Origin: Larix kaempferi
Lineage: Eukaryota; Streptophyta; Pinopsida; Pinales; Pinaceae
Assembly: GCA_027924585.1 (NCBI GenBank)
Contig: BSBM01001719.1
Location: 11,737,001-11,801,000, forward strand
DNA length: 64,000 bases
Direction of reading: 5' to 3'
Under the pieces are notes generated by a model. The model did not search any database and had not been told where the DNA came from. It worked only from the letters and a program-made list of their open reading frames with translations. Shown here piece after piece: positions 33,681 to 44,900 of this stretch. The translations under genes and the position numbers were made by a program. Within the stretch, counting starts at the first letter, position 1; each line of letters begins with the position of its first letter.

Positions 33681-34381
33681 TGTTAACACCCAAAAAGTGC
33701 TCACTAGCTCATTCCCTTATTCACATGACCCATTTGTCCACTTTTCCACCATTTGAGCCTCTAAAGCCATCAGAATGTCACCAAAAAGACCATAATACAC
33801 CTTTTTTCCCCTCAAAATATATATTTTTCCTCAAAAAGGGTCCAGAATTCCCAAAAAATATTAAAAGGGAATAAAAATATTTAAAATATTCAAAAAAGAA
33901 AAAAGAGGGAAAAAGAGACCTAAACCATGTTAGTTAATACCATTGGTTTCCTCAAAACCATAATGGTATTCCTCATCACCAAAAACTATAAAAAAGTGAT
34001 AGGGGCTCTTCATTTTCCATCCACATTTCATCCTATCCTTATGCTGCCAAATTCCCATTGAGAGCCATTGCCTCCCATTTTGAGTTTGAAAACCCCCATT
34101 TCAGCATCTTGGAGAAGAGACCATTGGAGCTTGGAGCACCTCAACCTTGGAGCTGCTCAACACCAAACATCCTCACCATTTGAGGTATTATAATACAAAA
34201 GTCATTTTTTACTCTTGTTCTTCCATAGATCTCTTGTTATTGATGTAGTTCTTGTTTATTTACACATGCTTATGTTAATGTTAGATTAAATCTATAGTTG
34301 TTATTTGCTTTTTATTGAAGACTGCTATTACAAGTTAATAGGTGCATCCTTGCACATGCTTGGTTGAAAAACCAAGCAACA
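33681..34381 (+). repeat. 3' LTR of element B
   Basis: 701 bp, from TGTTAACACCC to AAGCAACA. It pairs with 6712-7412. The palindrome and TATAAAAA are both kept. Confidence 0.95.
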
Positions 34382-34386
34382 GGCAC
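34382..34386. repeat. Target site duplication of B, right copy (GGCAC)
   Basis: Pairs with GGCGC at 6707-6711, with one CpG transition. Confidence 0.88.
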
Positions 34387-35450
34387 ATTGTCTCCAAATG
34401 GGGGCAGGTGTGTGTGTAATGGTCGTATACTCCGCATATGGAACATGGGTGGTTTGTTCATAAATTGGGGTTCTTACCCTGTTTCGGTGGTCGATTAGGG
34501 TTTTGGTTGGCAGGGGTAGCGTTGTTGTTGTTTGGAGGATAAGTCTGAGCGACTGGAGGTTGTGGTGCAGCAAGCACTGCCTGTGCTGGGTAATAAGCCG
34601 CTGGGGCTTGTGAGTGAACAGGAGCATGTGTGGCCTGCTAATGGTAATACGTAGGGGGTGCAACCAGAGGTGGATAGGCTGAAGGTGCATGACCATAAAA
34701 CTGTGGTGGACATGAGGGTCCATGAGTGTGGTGGGGCTGGGCCATGGGAGCATACGAAGTTGTAGCTCCGAAGTGAGATGTGGCCCGTGAAAGATCGAGG
34801 CAGGTATTATTGTGCATAATGGAAAATGGTGGGTTGTGGGACGCAACTTGTCTGATGATGCCATCGGTGGCATGGGATGCCCCTGGCGCGTCATTCCGGG
34901 AGGAATCACTGCGGGGAGAATCAGGTAAGATGGTGTATAGATATCCAGTCTGGGCATATATGAGGTCGAAATGCTGGGCTTTTAAGATGGCTTCTTCTTC
35001 TGACTGGGGTCATTCAGAAGCTACATCTTTGGCTATGAGGGGGAGTGATTTGAGGAACCAATCCAAAAAGATATGGTCGTCAAGCTTTATCTTTCAAAGG
35101 CTACAACGCTTACGCCACTCATGGATATGATCAATGATGTGTGTGGCGGTGTTCTGTCTACAAGACAAAAGTATTTCCACTCCTGCATCAGAGCGTACAG
35201 GTAGTTGAAAGAACCGAAGGAACGTTGAGGAGAGGGATGTAAAAGTGGGGTGGGTCCCATGTGGCTGCTCAATGTACCACTTGGCTACAGAGCCAGTGAA
35301 AGTTCTTTGTAAAAGTCTCAATCTAATAGAATCATCTACTATGGAGTTTGAGGAACACCATAGGTGAAATGACATGATATGGTTTTGGGGATCTTCCCCA
35401 GCTTTTACACTCAGGCTTCCACCTCGGTTATTGAATGGATAGAGGTATTC
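34387..35450 (-). pseudogene. Gag of element A
   Basis: The minus frames 35094-35453 and following give the gag core (GEDPQNHIMSFHLWCSSNSIVDD, WYIEQPHGTH, FFQLPVRSDAGVEILLSCRQN), then the Gln/Pro/Tyr-rich tail and the knuckle CSICGVYDHYTHTC near 34430. The N-terminal part is missing: leader sequence of the type seen at 63520 runs directly into the core near 35400, so about 1 kb carrying the PLGMPN repeats was deleted. Stops near 35012 and in the tail break the frame. Element B cuts it just after the knuckle. Confidence 0.83.
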
Positions 35451-36776
35451 CACTCAGGCTTCCCGAACCAGTCTGGCTACTTCAATGCTCCTAAGGAAGA
35501 GGCCTTCCCGATAAATTGGTGTATAACTGTGTCAACAAATAATAAGGGATTTTGGTACCCTAAATGTCAAATCACTATGTCTCAACATGAAAAATGAGTG
35601 AGGGGTGTTATTTTGATACTTATCCCCTAAGTCCTACCTAGCTACAAAATTCTTTTTGTGTTCCCCGAGTGGGGTTAGAATATTGGTTGAGTTAGGGTAA
35701 TTTTTAAGGCTCACTTGAAATTAGTGTGACAGATTGTGTGATGGTGGGGTTGTATACTAAATCAGTGTGCCTTGCATGGGTGATTTAATTACAAACGAAA
35801 ATGACGATTTCAATTTGCAAAAAAGACGCTTTTAAAAAGTAAATGCTTTTCAAAAAGGTGTTTCAAAAAACATGGATTTTTCAAATTTTCAAGGGAAAGC
35901 AAATAACATAAAAGTAAAAGAAATAAATGGGTTTCTAATGCTTTGCTTGGGAAAAATATTGAGCAATTCAGAATGATGGTTCTAACCTTGCAAAATGTGA
36001 AACTTATAATTTGAAAAAATGCTAAATAATCTCTCTTTCACTTAACTGAAATTTTTTTTAAAAGATTTAATAAAGCAAATGTAATAAAAAATAAATTAAT
36101 AATGCTACAAAATGAAATAGTAAGCTGTTCAAAAGTGTAGGGAAGATGGCAGGAAAATATGGGCCAAAATGGGTGAACTGAAATGATAAATAACACTAAA
36201 ATATAAAATTAGAGGAATTTCTATGAAAAATTTCTTAAATCTAATAGTATATTCGTATTCCTTGTTCGAAAACACCCAATTTGAAAGAACAAAATCGTCT
36301 CAAACGGAGTTCGGGAGAGGGAGATATGGGCATTCGAAAGTTGAGTCACGCTATCAGGTGATTAGATCACGGGTTTCGGGATAAAACCTGCGATATGGAT
36401 CGCAGCTTTTAGGCTAAAACCTGCGATCAAGGATCGTGGCTTTCGGGCTAAAACCTGCGATCTGGATCGCGGCTTTCTGGTCAAAAACTACGATCTAGAT
36501 CGTAGCTTTCGCGTCAAAACCTGCGATCTAGATCGTGGTTGTCTGCTAAAAAGCCACGATGTGATCGCGGTTGTGGATCAAAATCGCGCAATCATCCAGA
36601 CGAAAAAAAATGCTGAAAAACAAACCCAAAAATTGAAATTTTGGATTGTTTTAGGCTGCGGAAAGGGCCAATGGCTAGGGAAGCTATCAAGAAGTTGACT
36701 AGTATGGCAGATCTACAGTTTTAAATGGGAAAAACTACTAAAATAAAGATCTAAAGCAAAGATTTAAAGTTTGAAA
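35451..36776 (-). other. 5' leader of element A
   Basis: AT-rich and non-coding, with blocks shared with B and D leaders near 35451-35700. It contains the 33-bp repeats below. No gene is seen. Confidence 0.6.
36360..36570. repeat. 33-bp repeats in the leader of element A
   Basis: About six units of AAAACCTGCGATCTGGATCG plus CGGCTTTCGGGCT. Each has the palindromic core GCGATCTGGATCGC. Spacing is 33 bp or close to it. Confidence 0.88.
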
Positions 36777-36792
36777 CCCAGCGGAGTCGCCA
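36777..36792 (-). other. Primer binding site of element A
   Basis: The minus strand reads TGGCGACTCCGCTGGG, 5 bp inside the 5' LTR. It is the same site as in B and fixes the orientation as minus. Confidence 0.88.
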
Positions 36793-36797
36793 AAAAC

Positions 36798-37523
36798 TGT
36801 TGCTTGGTTTTTCAACCAAGCATGTGCAAGGATGCACCTATTAACTTGTAATAGCAGTTTCAATATAAAACAAAAACAACTATGAATAAACTAATATAAT
36901 CTGATCTAACATAAGCATGTGCAAATAAATAAAAAACTAGATTTCAAAACAGAAGCAATAAGATCTAAGACAAAAGCAAGAAATTGAGAAATTTAGTCTT
37001 TTGTATTACTTCAAATGGTGAGGATGGTGAATGTTGAGCAGCTCCAAAGTTGAGAAGCTCCAATTTCCAATGGTCTCTTCTTCTCCAATGCTTCAATGGG
37101 GTTATTCAAACTCGAAATGGGAGGCAATGGCTCTCAAAGGGAATTTGGCAACATAGGGATGGGATGAAATGTGGATGAATAATGAGGAGCCCCTATCACC
37201 TTTTTATAGTTTTTGGGTGATGGGTAATACCATTATGGTTTTAAGGAAACCAATGGTATGGACCAACATGGTTTAGGTCTCTTTTTCCTTTTTTGAATAT
37301 TTTTTATATTTTTATTCCCTTTTAATACTTTTTTGGAATTTTGGACCCTTTTTTAAGGTTTTTCGTGTTTTTTGAGGAAAAATACATATTTTGAGGGGGA
37401 AAGGGGGTATTATGGTCTTTTGTGACCTTTTGAAGGTTTTAGAGTCTCAAATGGTGGAAAAAGTGGACAAATGAGTCATGTGAATAAGGGAGTGAGCTAG
37501 TGAGCATTTTTTGGGTGTTAACA
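36798..37523 (-). repeat. 5' LTR of element A
   Basis: 726 bp, from TGTTGCTTGG to GTTAACA on the plus strand. It is flanked by the primer site on the inside and the duplication ATAAC on the outside. Confidence 0.94.
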
Positions 37524-37528
37524 ATAAC
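37524..37528. repeat. Target site duplication of A, right copy (ATAAC)
   Basis: Exact copy of 1299-1303. Confidence 0.93.
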
Positions 37529-38234
37529 CAGGATTCCTCCCGAATTTCTGTTTGAAACGCAACTTGCATTGCACTGTCTTTTTCTTCCACTGCGTAGTGA
37601 GTGTCTTCTCCTTTGCTCTCTGCACAGAGCACAGTTCGAGAATTTTCATTCTGATTTCCATGAATAAATTGAGTTGTATTTTCTTTTATGATGGGTCTTA
37701 TCCTCAAAGGAAACAAGCGATTGCTTATCATCTGCACTTCGGCTATCAATCGATTGCTTGGATATATATCTTTAATCAGACAACGCTTTCCTATCATATG
37801 GATTCTATAACATTTTTCCATCAGTTGTCCAGTGCTCATCAAATTATGCTTCAAACCTTGTACATAATAAACATCAGACATATATTTATGCTCCCCTATT
37901 TGGTTAGACTATCAATAGTACCCTTACCCAAAATAGTGACTTGAAAATTATTTCCAAGTGTGACATCAGTTTGAACTGATTTATCTAAACTAGAAAATAG
38001 ATTTAAATTACCAATCATATGATTGCTACAGCCTGAGTCTAAATACCATATGTCATTTGTACTTTCTTGGACAACATTGCATTCCAGTGGAGATGTGCAT
38101 GCTAAGAAAAGTGAGTTGTTTGTGGTGATGGTGTTGCTTAACTATGTTTGGCCTTAATTTCCTTGGTCATACTGCTTCTTCCTGCATTCATATGCGAAGT
38201 GTCCATACTTCTTACAGTAATGACATTGAATTTC
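37529..38234 (-). pseudogene. Copia zinc knuckle, protease and pre-integrase (element E)
   Basis: The minus frames give CHYCKKYGHFAYEC (intact CX2CX4HX4C) near 38180-38225. The protease motif WYLDSGCSNHM is near 38020-38050, followed by VYYVQGLKHNLMSTGQL and the start of the pre-integrase domain. Stops lie near 38155, 38145 and 37895. The frame is cut by element A at 37524 and picked up again at 1302. Confidence 0.88.
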
Positions 38235-39047
38235 TTATTTGTCATACATTTGTCCACTTGACTGACTGGGAGTCTGATTCTGGCCTCTACCAATGCCATG
38301 TGTAGGGTTGCTGCTTCGATCACCTCTGAAAGAACTTCTTCGTCTGCCTCTAGAGTTTGATCTTCCTCTGCGTCTTCCATGACTTATGGATGACTGTGCT
38401 GCGAATGCACCTTCTAGAGATGTATCTACGCTGTTGATTATATGTTCATGATTGAGTAATGAGGCTTGCAACTCATCAATAGTAAATGTGGACAGATCTT
38501 TGTTTTCCTCCAAGGTCACAACTAAAGATTCAAATTTATTTGGAAGAACTCTTAAAAAAATTTCAACAACTCTTTGATCACCTAGAGTTTCTCCATGAGA
38601 CTTTATTTGGTTAACCAGACCAATAACACGAGTATAGAATGAGTCTACCGACTCTGTATCTTTCATTGTCAGAGATTCAAAATCTCTTCTAAGAATTTGA
38701 AGTTTCGGAGTCTTTACCTTGTTCAAACCTTGATAAGAAGTTTCCAGTGTGTCCCACGCTGACTTAGCTGACTGCACTGCTGCTACTCTTGGGAGTATAG
38801 ATTCATGTGTCGCTTGATGTATGTGGAACAATGCCTTTCCATATTTCTTTCTTTGTTCCTTCAGGACATCCTTCTCAGCTTGTACGAGATTGTTGTATGT
38901 TGCTAGATCTATTGGTTCTGCATAGCCATACTGGACTATTTCCCACACATCTTGACCTCTAAACAAAGCTTTCATAGTTAGAGTCCAATATTCATAATTT
39001 TTACCAGAAAATATTGGAGTTTTCAAATTGCCCGAAGTGGAAGCCAT
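38235..39047 (-). pseudogene. Copia gag of element E
   Basis: 270 codons from the ATG at 39047 (MASTSGNLKTPIFSGKNYEYW), then WEIVQYGYAEP, SAKSAWDTLETSYQG, VVEIFLRVLPNKFESLVVTLEE, and an Arg/Ser/Gly-rich tail (RRRGRSNSRGRRR). This is the UBN2-type gag of plant copia elements, the nucleocapsid part of the polyprotein. The frame stops just before the zinc knuckle. It lies 54 bp downstream of the primer binding site. Confidence 0.92.
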
Positions 39048-39100
39048 TCTTTAATCACTTTTCCCTTTTGTAAATATAATTCCTACTTTCCATAAACCAA

Positions 39101-39112
39101 GCTCTGATACAA
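39101..39112 (-). other. Primer binding site of element E
   Basis: The minus strand reads TTGTATCAGAGC, one base from the initiator tRNA-Met site TGGTATCAGAGC with a T for the second base. Confidence 0.8.
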
Positions 39113-40111
39113 GATCAAGGGAAAAGCACACCGCGTAATAAATAAGATTTAACTGCGCAGATGATAAATATTTTCTTTTTATTTAAATGCTATAGAACTG
39201 CATTGCTCCTAGCAAATACTTTGCTCTAATTTTTCTTCTACTTTTTATCCAACACTTTACTTCACAAATTAACAACACGGAAACTAACTGCGCATTTACA
39301 CTTTTTACTGCAGATATTAACTACCCAATTCAACATTTTACTACGCAGTTGAACTTAATATAAATGTGTAGTTCTTAACTTAGCAATACTTTACTTTGAA
39401 TAAATGGAACCTCGCATAAATGAACTTCGACTTTATCTTAAAACATTTCTTATTAAAACATGAGAACCGAAACATCTAAGTGAAACTTACTGCGTAGTTA
39501 CTCCTTGATAGAAAATAGAACTTTCACCACAGTGAAATACTTAGATATCTTGATTTGATTTACAGACCATAAATGTAAACAACATTTACACAGGTCAATA
39601 TGAAATAGATGCGCGGCATGCATAAACCAACATTCTTGAGAATGAATTCATAAAACTACATATTTATATATTACCACTGTAAAACAGAGTAACTTTGCCA
39701 CACTTACAGAGAGATGAGATTTACTTCAAAATTTCACTTCTTACACAGAGCTTGGGCCCTTGAAATACTTCATGGATCTTCACTTCTTCTCTTCACACAT
39801 CTCTTATCTCTATCTCTACATCTCTTATCTAATCTTCTGTGAGAGTTTTTCATTTATACACAAACTTAGGTTTAGCTTCACCTAGAATTTATAGGGTTGC
39901 AATAAACACTGCAAATAATTTCTACCTAAGAAAATCTGATCTTGCAGAATACAAATGAGGCTACTTAAACACTAACTTGCCATGATCTAGATTGGTTGCA
40001 AACTGACTGACTGTCTGACATTGCAGACTGACAAAATGATCAAGTGGGAGTCTGAAAGAGCCGACGCATATCAGATACGCTATCAGCTCATTAATTATGA
40101 TATTTCCAACA
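39113..40111 (-). repeat. 5' LTR of element E
   Basis: The start is clear: the minus strand reads TGTTGGAAATATC from 40111. The inner end is placed next to the primer site and is approximate. A TATAAATG motif on the minus strand near 39855 fits a promoter. The partner LTR is outside the window. Confidence 0.78.
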
Positions 40112-40225
40112 CCAAATCCGACGTTTTCCAATCCTTAAATAGTTTTTTTTTCATTTCCAGTTTGGGCGTCAGAGTTTGGGCTTGAAAGAAAATATCAAAA
40201 TCAGCCTTAAAAAATCAAATATAAG

Positions 40226-41019
40226 ATGTCGATTCTAGTAAACAGCGATTCCTTATGATAAGGGAAGTGTGGGAAGATAATCTAGTGGACGAGTTTGTCC
40301 TGATTCGGGAAATTGTGGATAATTATCCATATCTTTCCATGGATACTGAGTTTCCTGGTACAGTGGTTACATGTGACTGCGACCATTTCAAAACTTTTTC
40401 AGAGTTCCAATATTGCTCTTTAAAGTCTAATGTTGAGATATTTAAACTTATTCAATTAGGTTTCACTTTCTCAGATGAAAATTGGAACCTGCCTCGCTAT
40501 GGTACCGATAAATATTGCATATGGCAGTTCAACTTCCGGGAATTCAATCCTAATAAAGACAAGCATGCCAAAGATTCTATTGAGCTTCTGCGATAGAGTG
40601 GTATTGATTTCTAGAAAAACAATGAGAAGGGAATCGATGCACAGAAATTTGTTGAGCTTCTAATGTCATCTGGCATTGTTTTGAATGAAGATGTGCACTG
40701 GCTCACCTTCCATGGTTCCTTTGATTTTGGATACCTTCTTAAGCTTCTAACATCCCAGCAGTTACCTCCTATGCTTGCAGGTTTCTTCAAGTTTATGAAC
40801 ATATATTTTCCCACTGTGTATGATATCAAACATTTGATGGATTTTTGCGGTTTGTACAGCGGATTAAATAATCTGGCTGAATTACTGGACATGAAGAGAA
40901 TTGGGGTGTGCCATCAAGCTGATAGCCTATTGACATCACGTGCATTTTGGAAATTGAGAGAGAGATTTTTCAATCACTCTACTGAGAAATATGCAGGTGT
41001 TTTATATGGATTAGCTTAA
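40226..41019 (+). pseudogene. CAF1-like: CAF1/POP2-type deadenylase pseudogene
   Basis: Translation follows plant CCR4-associated factor 1 almost end to end (about 265 residues): [118 protein letters not shown]. The catalytic D and E of MDTEF, the D of FDFGYLL and the D of ADSLL remain, but two residues are missing before the last. There is a one-base shift near 40255 and stops near 40594 and 40612. CAF1 shortens mRNA poly(A) tails in the CCR4-NOT complex. It has no introns, which is also normal for many plant CAF1 genes. The LTR of E ends 115 bp upstream. Confidence 0.93.
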
Positions 41020-41021
41020 CT

Positions 41022-41155
41022 GAGAAATTTAGCTTTAAGCTTTTCTTTAGTTTTTATGGGTTTTTTAGGGTTTTCAATGACTCTACTCAGAAATTTAGGT
41101 TTAGGTTTTTATTTAGTTTTTATGGAATAGCTTTAAGTTTTTCAATGGATCTGTT
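41022..41155. repeat. Duplication after the CAF1 pseudogene
   Basis: CTGAGAAATTTAGCTTTAAG...TTTAGTTTTTATGG is followed about 68 bp later by CTCAGAAATTTAGGTTTAGG...TTTAGTTTTTATGG. This is a short tandem duplication in the former 3' flank. Confidence 0.7.
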
Positions 41156-41324
41156 GAGAAAATTTTGTTGCTTAATTTTTTGATTTCTCACTACCTTTTT
41201 TATACAAAATTTCACAATCAATAACTTTATCATTCAAAGTTGAAAGTTGAGATGGTTGAACTATTTAATAACTATGAACATTGAACTCTTTTATAAAAAA
41301 TATTTAACTTGTTATAAGAAAAAA

Positions 41325-41575
41325 TATTTAAGTTACCATGATATGTTAATATTATTTATAATGCTTTTAGTATCTAATTTATCATGCTATATTAATATTA
41401 TTTATAATGCTATTAATATCTAAGTTATCATGATATGTTAATGTTATTTAATAACATTGAACTATTTTATAAAAAAACATGTATGTTATCATGCTATGTT
41501 AATGTTATTTTTAATGTTATTAATATCTAACTCATCATGATTTGTTAATGTTATTTATAATGATATTTATAATAG
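41325..41575. repeat. Degenerate AT-rich tandem repeat, about 56 bp
   Basis: About five units of ATCATGATATGTTAATGTTATTTATAATG, with variants, are interrupted by ATTGAACTATTTTATAAAA insertions. Confidence 0.75.
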
Positions 41576-41902
41576 TATGAACGTTTTATTGTACAAACAA
41601 TTATTTAACTATATCATATTGGGTGAATCCATGAAGAAGGGTAATACTTTTTTGGTCAAAACTGGCGGTGAAAATTCGATACTCTACATATTTATTGAAT
41701 CCAAGCCTTGAAAACTCATTTATGCCTTGTGAATTTCGACATGCAATAAAAAATATAAATTGTAGGGAATTATGTTGTTTATTGAATGGTAATTTTTTAA
41801 ATATTAATATCATTTAAACTGTCAAAATTGGTATTACTTAAATGTTTATTGCAAATTTCACGAAACATTAAGTGGCTTGTATGCACTTCAACTAATTTAA
41901 TG

Positions 41903-41903
<1 letters not shown>

Positions 41904-41936
<33 letters not shown>
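41904..41936. repeat. (TA)n microsatellite
   Basis: About 16 TA units. Confidence 0.97.
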
Positions 41937-41939
<3 letters not shown>

Positions 41940-44900
41940 TGCAATTTAGTATAGACTATTTTTTTTAATTTAATTAAGAAAATTATATATATATTTTTTT
42001 AAACTATTGAATATTTAAATCGCATTTTTGCACCAAAGCATTGAGGTGCTTACAACCTAGAAGGGGTATATGTTGTCACATTTGTGATAATAATAACAAA
42101 ATAAATTTAACTATAATAATAATAATAATTAAATAAACACAATTTAAACAATAAATAAATAACAAAATAAAATTAAAAAACATATATAAGAGTTCAAGTT
42201 GATCACAAAATTGAGCCTTTACCAATCCTCATCGAAGATTATTTCTTTAAGGGGTGATTTTTTATATGAGAATGTTTAAATGGAAAGTGGCTTTGATCCA
42301 TGGATCAGAGTTCATTTCGTAATATAAGTATTTTTTTAAAAACAATGTGAGAGTCATGTTTTTGGAGCAATTCAATTTTGGCATAATATTCATGTGCATT
42401 TAGATTGTGAAAAAAGTGATTTGACTTGTCTTCCAAGATTGAGGTGAAAATTTGGATTAGGCTGTTTGTTAGTTAAAAGTTAACGAAGAGAGTGTATTGG
42501 AGAAATTATTTTCAAGTCTAGAAAAAATATTTTTGTAATGGTAATTGAAGGGCATGATCAAAAAATTGGGTGCTATCAAGATCCTTTAAACTCTTGCAAG
42601 GCACCTCGATTTTTCAATAATACCACTTTAGAAAAATCCATTATTTTCTTTTGGAGAGTGAAAGAACCTTTTAGTGATGGCAAAAAATATCAAAAAGGTA
42701 TTTTAAGTTGAGAGAAGGTGTATAAGTTGATAGTGGGTGAAAGTGAAATTTTAGAGGTTAGGTTTTTAAATAAATTTCTCTTGAAATATATTTTTGAGAA
42801 GGGTTATGTTAATGGATCAATCCCAAATTCCAAATTAAGGTATGATTTAGATCCTTTTACCTTGGGAAGTGCTTGATTAGTGCATTGGGCATAATTACAC
42901 AATCGACAATATTTGACCATTTATGCCCTTCCAATTGTAATGGTGTTAAAAAATTGATGTACCATAATCTAGGGAAGCATGATTTCACAATCATGTCCCA
43001 AAATGTCATCATTAAAGGTTTGAAGTCTTTCATTTCTATTTAGTATAAACCCATTTGATTCTTGATTGATTCCTTGTTCAAAAATTGGAATTATTTTTTT
43101 ATTCAGTTTTGGTAGATCGATGCCTCATTTGTTGATCAACCATAATGATTTAAATCATGCACTCCATCATCTATCCTCTCTTGAAGTGTCTCCTAATTCA
43201 TCGATCACCTTTGTTAGTTAGGTTTATTTTTACCATTTTACATTTAACTTTGTTGAACTGACCATCAAGTTGTTTTCTGTACCTTAATTCATTGATTAGC
43301 TTGATTCACAAATCATACCCCTGATTTTATTATACCATTCAAAATTTAGGCCTCTTCTCTTATTATACCATTCAAAATTACACCACGAATGTTTATTATT
43401 CACTATCATTAAATCGTATCGTCCTTTACAACCTTTTACCTTGGAAAGGTCCCATTTTAGGGATTGAGCCCCATCCAAAAATCAACCCTTTCCCAAAAAT
43501 TATTTGAAAGGTATTTCTTTAGTAGGGGGGGGTTTATTTCGAGTGGGTCAAAAAATTTTAAATGGAGTGTAGGCCTAATTCCTAAATCAAGCTAATAAAG
43601 CAACTAGAGCACTTTACTTTTGTAACCTTAATATTCATGGTAATTAATATGGTTTATAGATATGCACAAATAGCATGAGAGATCTTGATATATTTAGATA
43701 GAAACCTTGGGCCCATATAAAATAATATGGTGCTAATAATTGTGAAACTCCACAGGATGGATCACAAAGCTAGAACAAACCTCACTAATTTCATAATGTT
43801 TTAACTGAAAAGAATTAGGAACAAACACTGATCATTTCACTGATAAAACTAAAACACGGATGAAAAATTGTTGTTGATACATTCTTCATCAATAAGATGG
43901 TAATCAAAAGATATTACAATAGAATTAATTCGATAGCCTCTGATAGCATTCGAATTGACCTCAAGTGATAGGCTTAGTTAGCATTGGATCCATCTCTAGA
44001 TAAGGTATAATGGCCACTGATGATGAATGGGTAGTCAACTGAGGTGGACTAGCACATGACTATTTCATTGGGACTAAAATTCTCACCAAGATCACAGATG
44101 AATCTACACAGTCTACATATACTATGGATCATAACTGCCAACTATAACTACGAACTACAATAAAAATGGACATATGAATACACATGACTTACTTATGAAA
44201 CACTCAAAATGTGCTTTCTCTATTAAAGATCTAGGATACATTTAGACTATAATTGTTTAATGGTGATATCATACCTTTCTCCCCATTTTGTTTCTAATCA
44301 ACCTAGAAATGGAAACGTATTTTCCAGAAGGTCTGCAATTAACTAGGAAATGGAACTAGAAATGGAAAACTAAGTTCAAATCTAAACCTATTGTCCAACA
44401 AATGTTTAAATAAAATGTAATTCAAAAATTCAAAAATAATATCATTTTTATAACTTTGTTAAACATTTTGTTTTGTGATAAATTGTTGTTAGTCAATTGT
44501 AAATGGTGGAACATATAATCTCTTCCTACGGTAGGGACTAAAATTTATACAATATATTTATATATTGTTGATGCAACAATCAAAGCACACATCTAGGGTT
44601 TGTAAAGAATTATATACAACCGTCTTGGGATTTCAAACACATTTGATTATTGAACAAATATCATCTCTAAAATATATGTAAGGAGGAGGTTAGGGTTCGT
44701 AGTAAAAGGAACCAAAACCTTCTTACCTTTGGGATCCTTATTATCTTTTGGCTATCTACATCTCGGGGGAGGATGGGGGATAACTGCTTGGTGGCACAGT
44801 TCATATATTTATTTTATATTTCTATATTCCACGTAGAGGGAAGAGATAGGTTTATCACCTTGAGCCCATTGCTACATTAAGCGTATTGGATACCTCTTGA

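Larger units (their letters stand above)
6712..34381 (+). mobile_element. Element B: autonomous-type Tat/Ogre-like retrotransposon
   Basis: This plus-strand Ty3/gypsy element has 701-bp LTRs, a TGGCGACTCCGCTGGGGA primer site, a long repeat-bearing leader, gag, protease, RT, RNase H, integrase, a second RNase H, an antisense PMD-type gene, a 148-bp array, hairpins and a polypurine tract. The DEGAS protease motif, the primer site and the extra 3' genes match the Tat/Ogre branch of plant Ty3/gypsy as I know it. Its span includes element C; without C it is about 15.5 kb. Many nonsense codons and frameshifts show that this copy is dead. Confidence 0.9.
1304..37523 (-). mobile_element. Element A: non-autonomous Tat/Ogre-like LTR retrotransposon
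   Basis: It has LTRs at both ends, a perfect 5-bp duplication, a primer binding site next to the right LTR and a polypurine tract next to the left LTR, so it is transcribed right to left. The 36-kb span is misleading: 27.7 kb of it is element B. Without B it is about 8.5 kb. Gag and the zinc-knuckle linker are present. Protease, RT, RNase H, integrase and the antisense gene known from B are absent. It shares the protease deletion junction with element D, so it belongs to a non-autonomous subfamily and is not just a randomly decayed copy. Confidence 0.9.
350..40111 (-). mobile_element. Ty1/copia element E, split by element A
   Basis: This is a minus-strand copia element in two pieces. The right piece (37529-40111) carries the 5' LTR, primer binding site, gag, protease and start of the pre-integrase domain. 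The left piece (about 350-1302) carries the rest of the pre-integrase domain and the integrase core. Element A sits exactly between them. Removing A and one copy of its 5-bp duplication brings the two reading frames into register inside the conserved pre-integrase motif. RT, RNase H and the 3' LTR are not seen inside the window. Several nonsense codons and one frameshift show it is dead. It is the oldest layer of the nest. Confidence 0.88.

Noticed and set aside
1304-37523. A single giant 36-kb LTR retrotransposon
   Set aside because: A second LTR pair, duplication and opposite orientation inside it show that 27.7 kb is element B.
40226-41019. Functional CAF1 gene
   Set aside because: Two in-frame stops and a frameshift break it, and no splice sites are placed to remove them.
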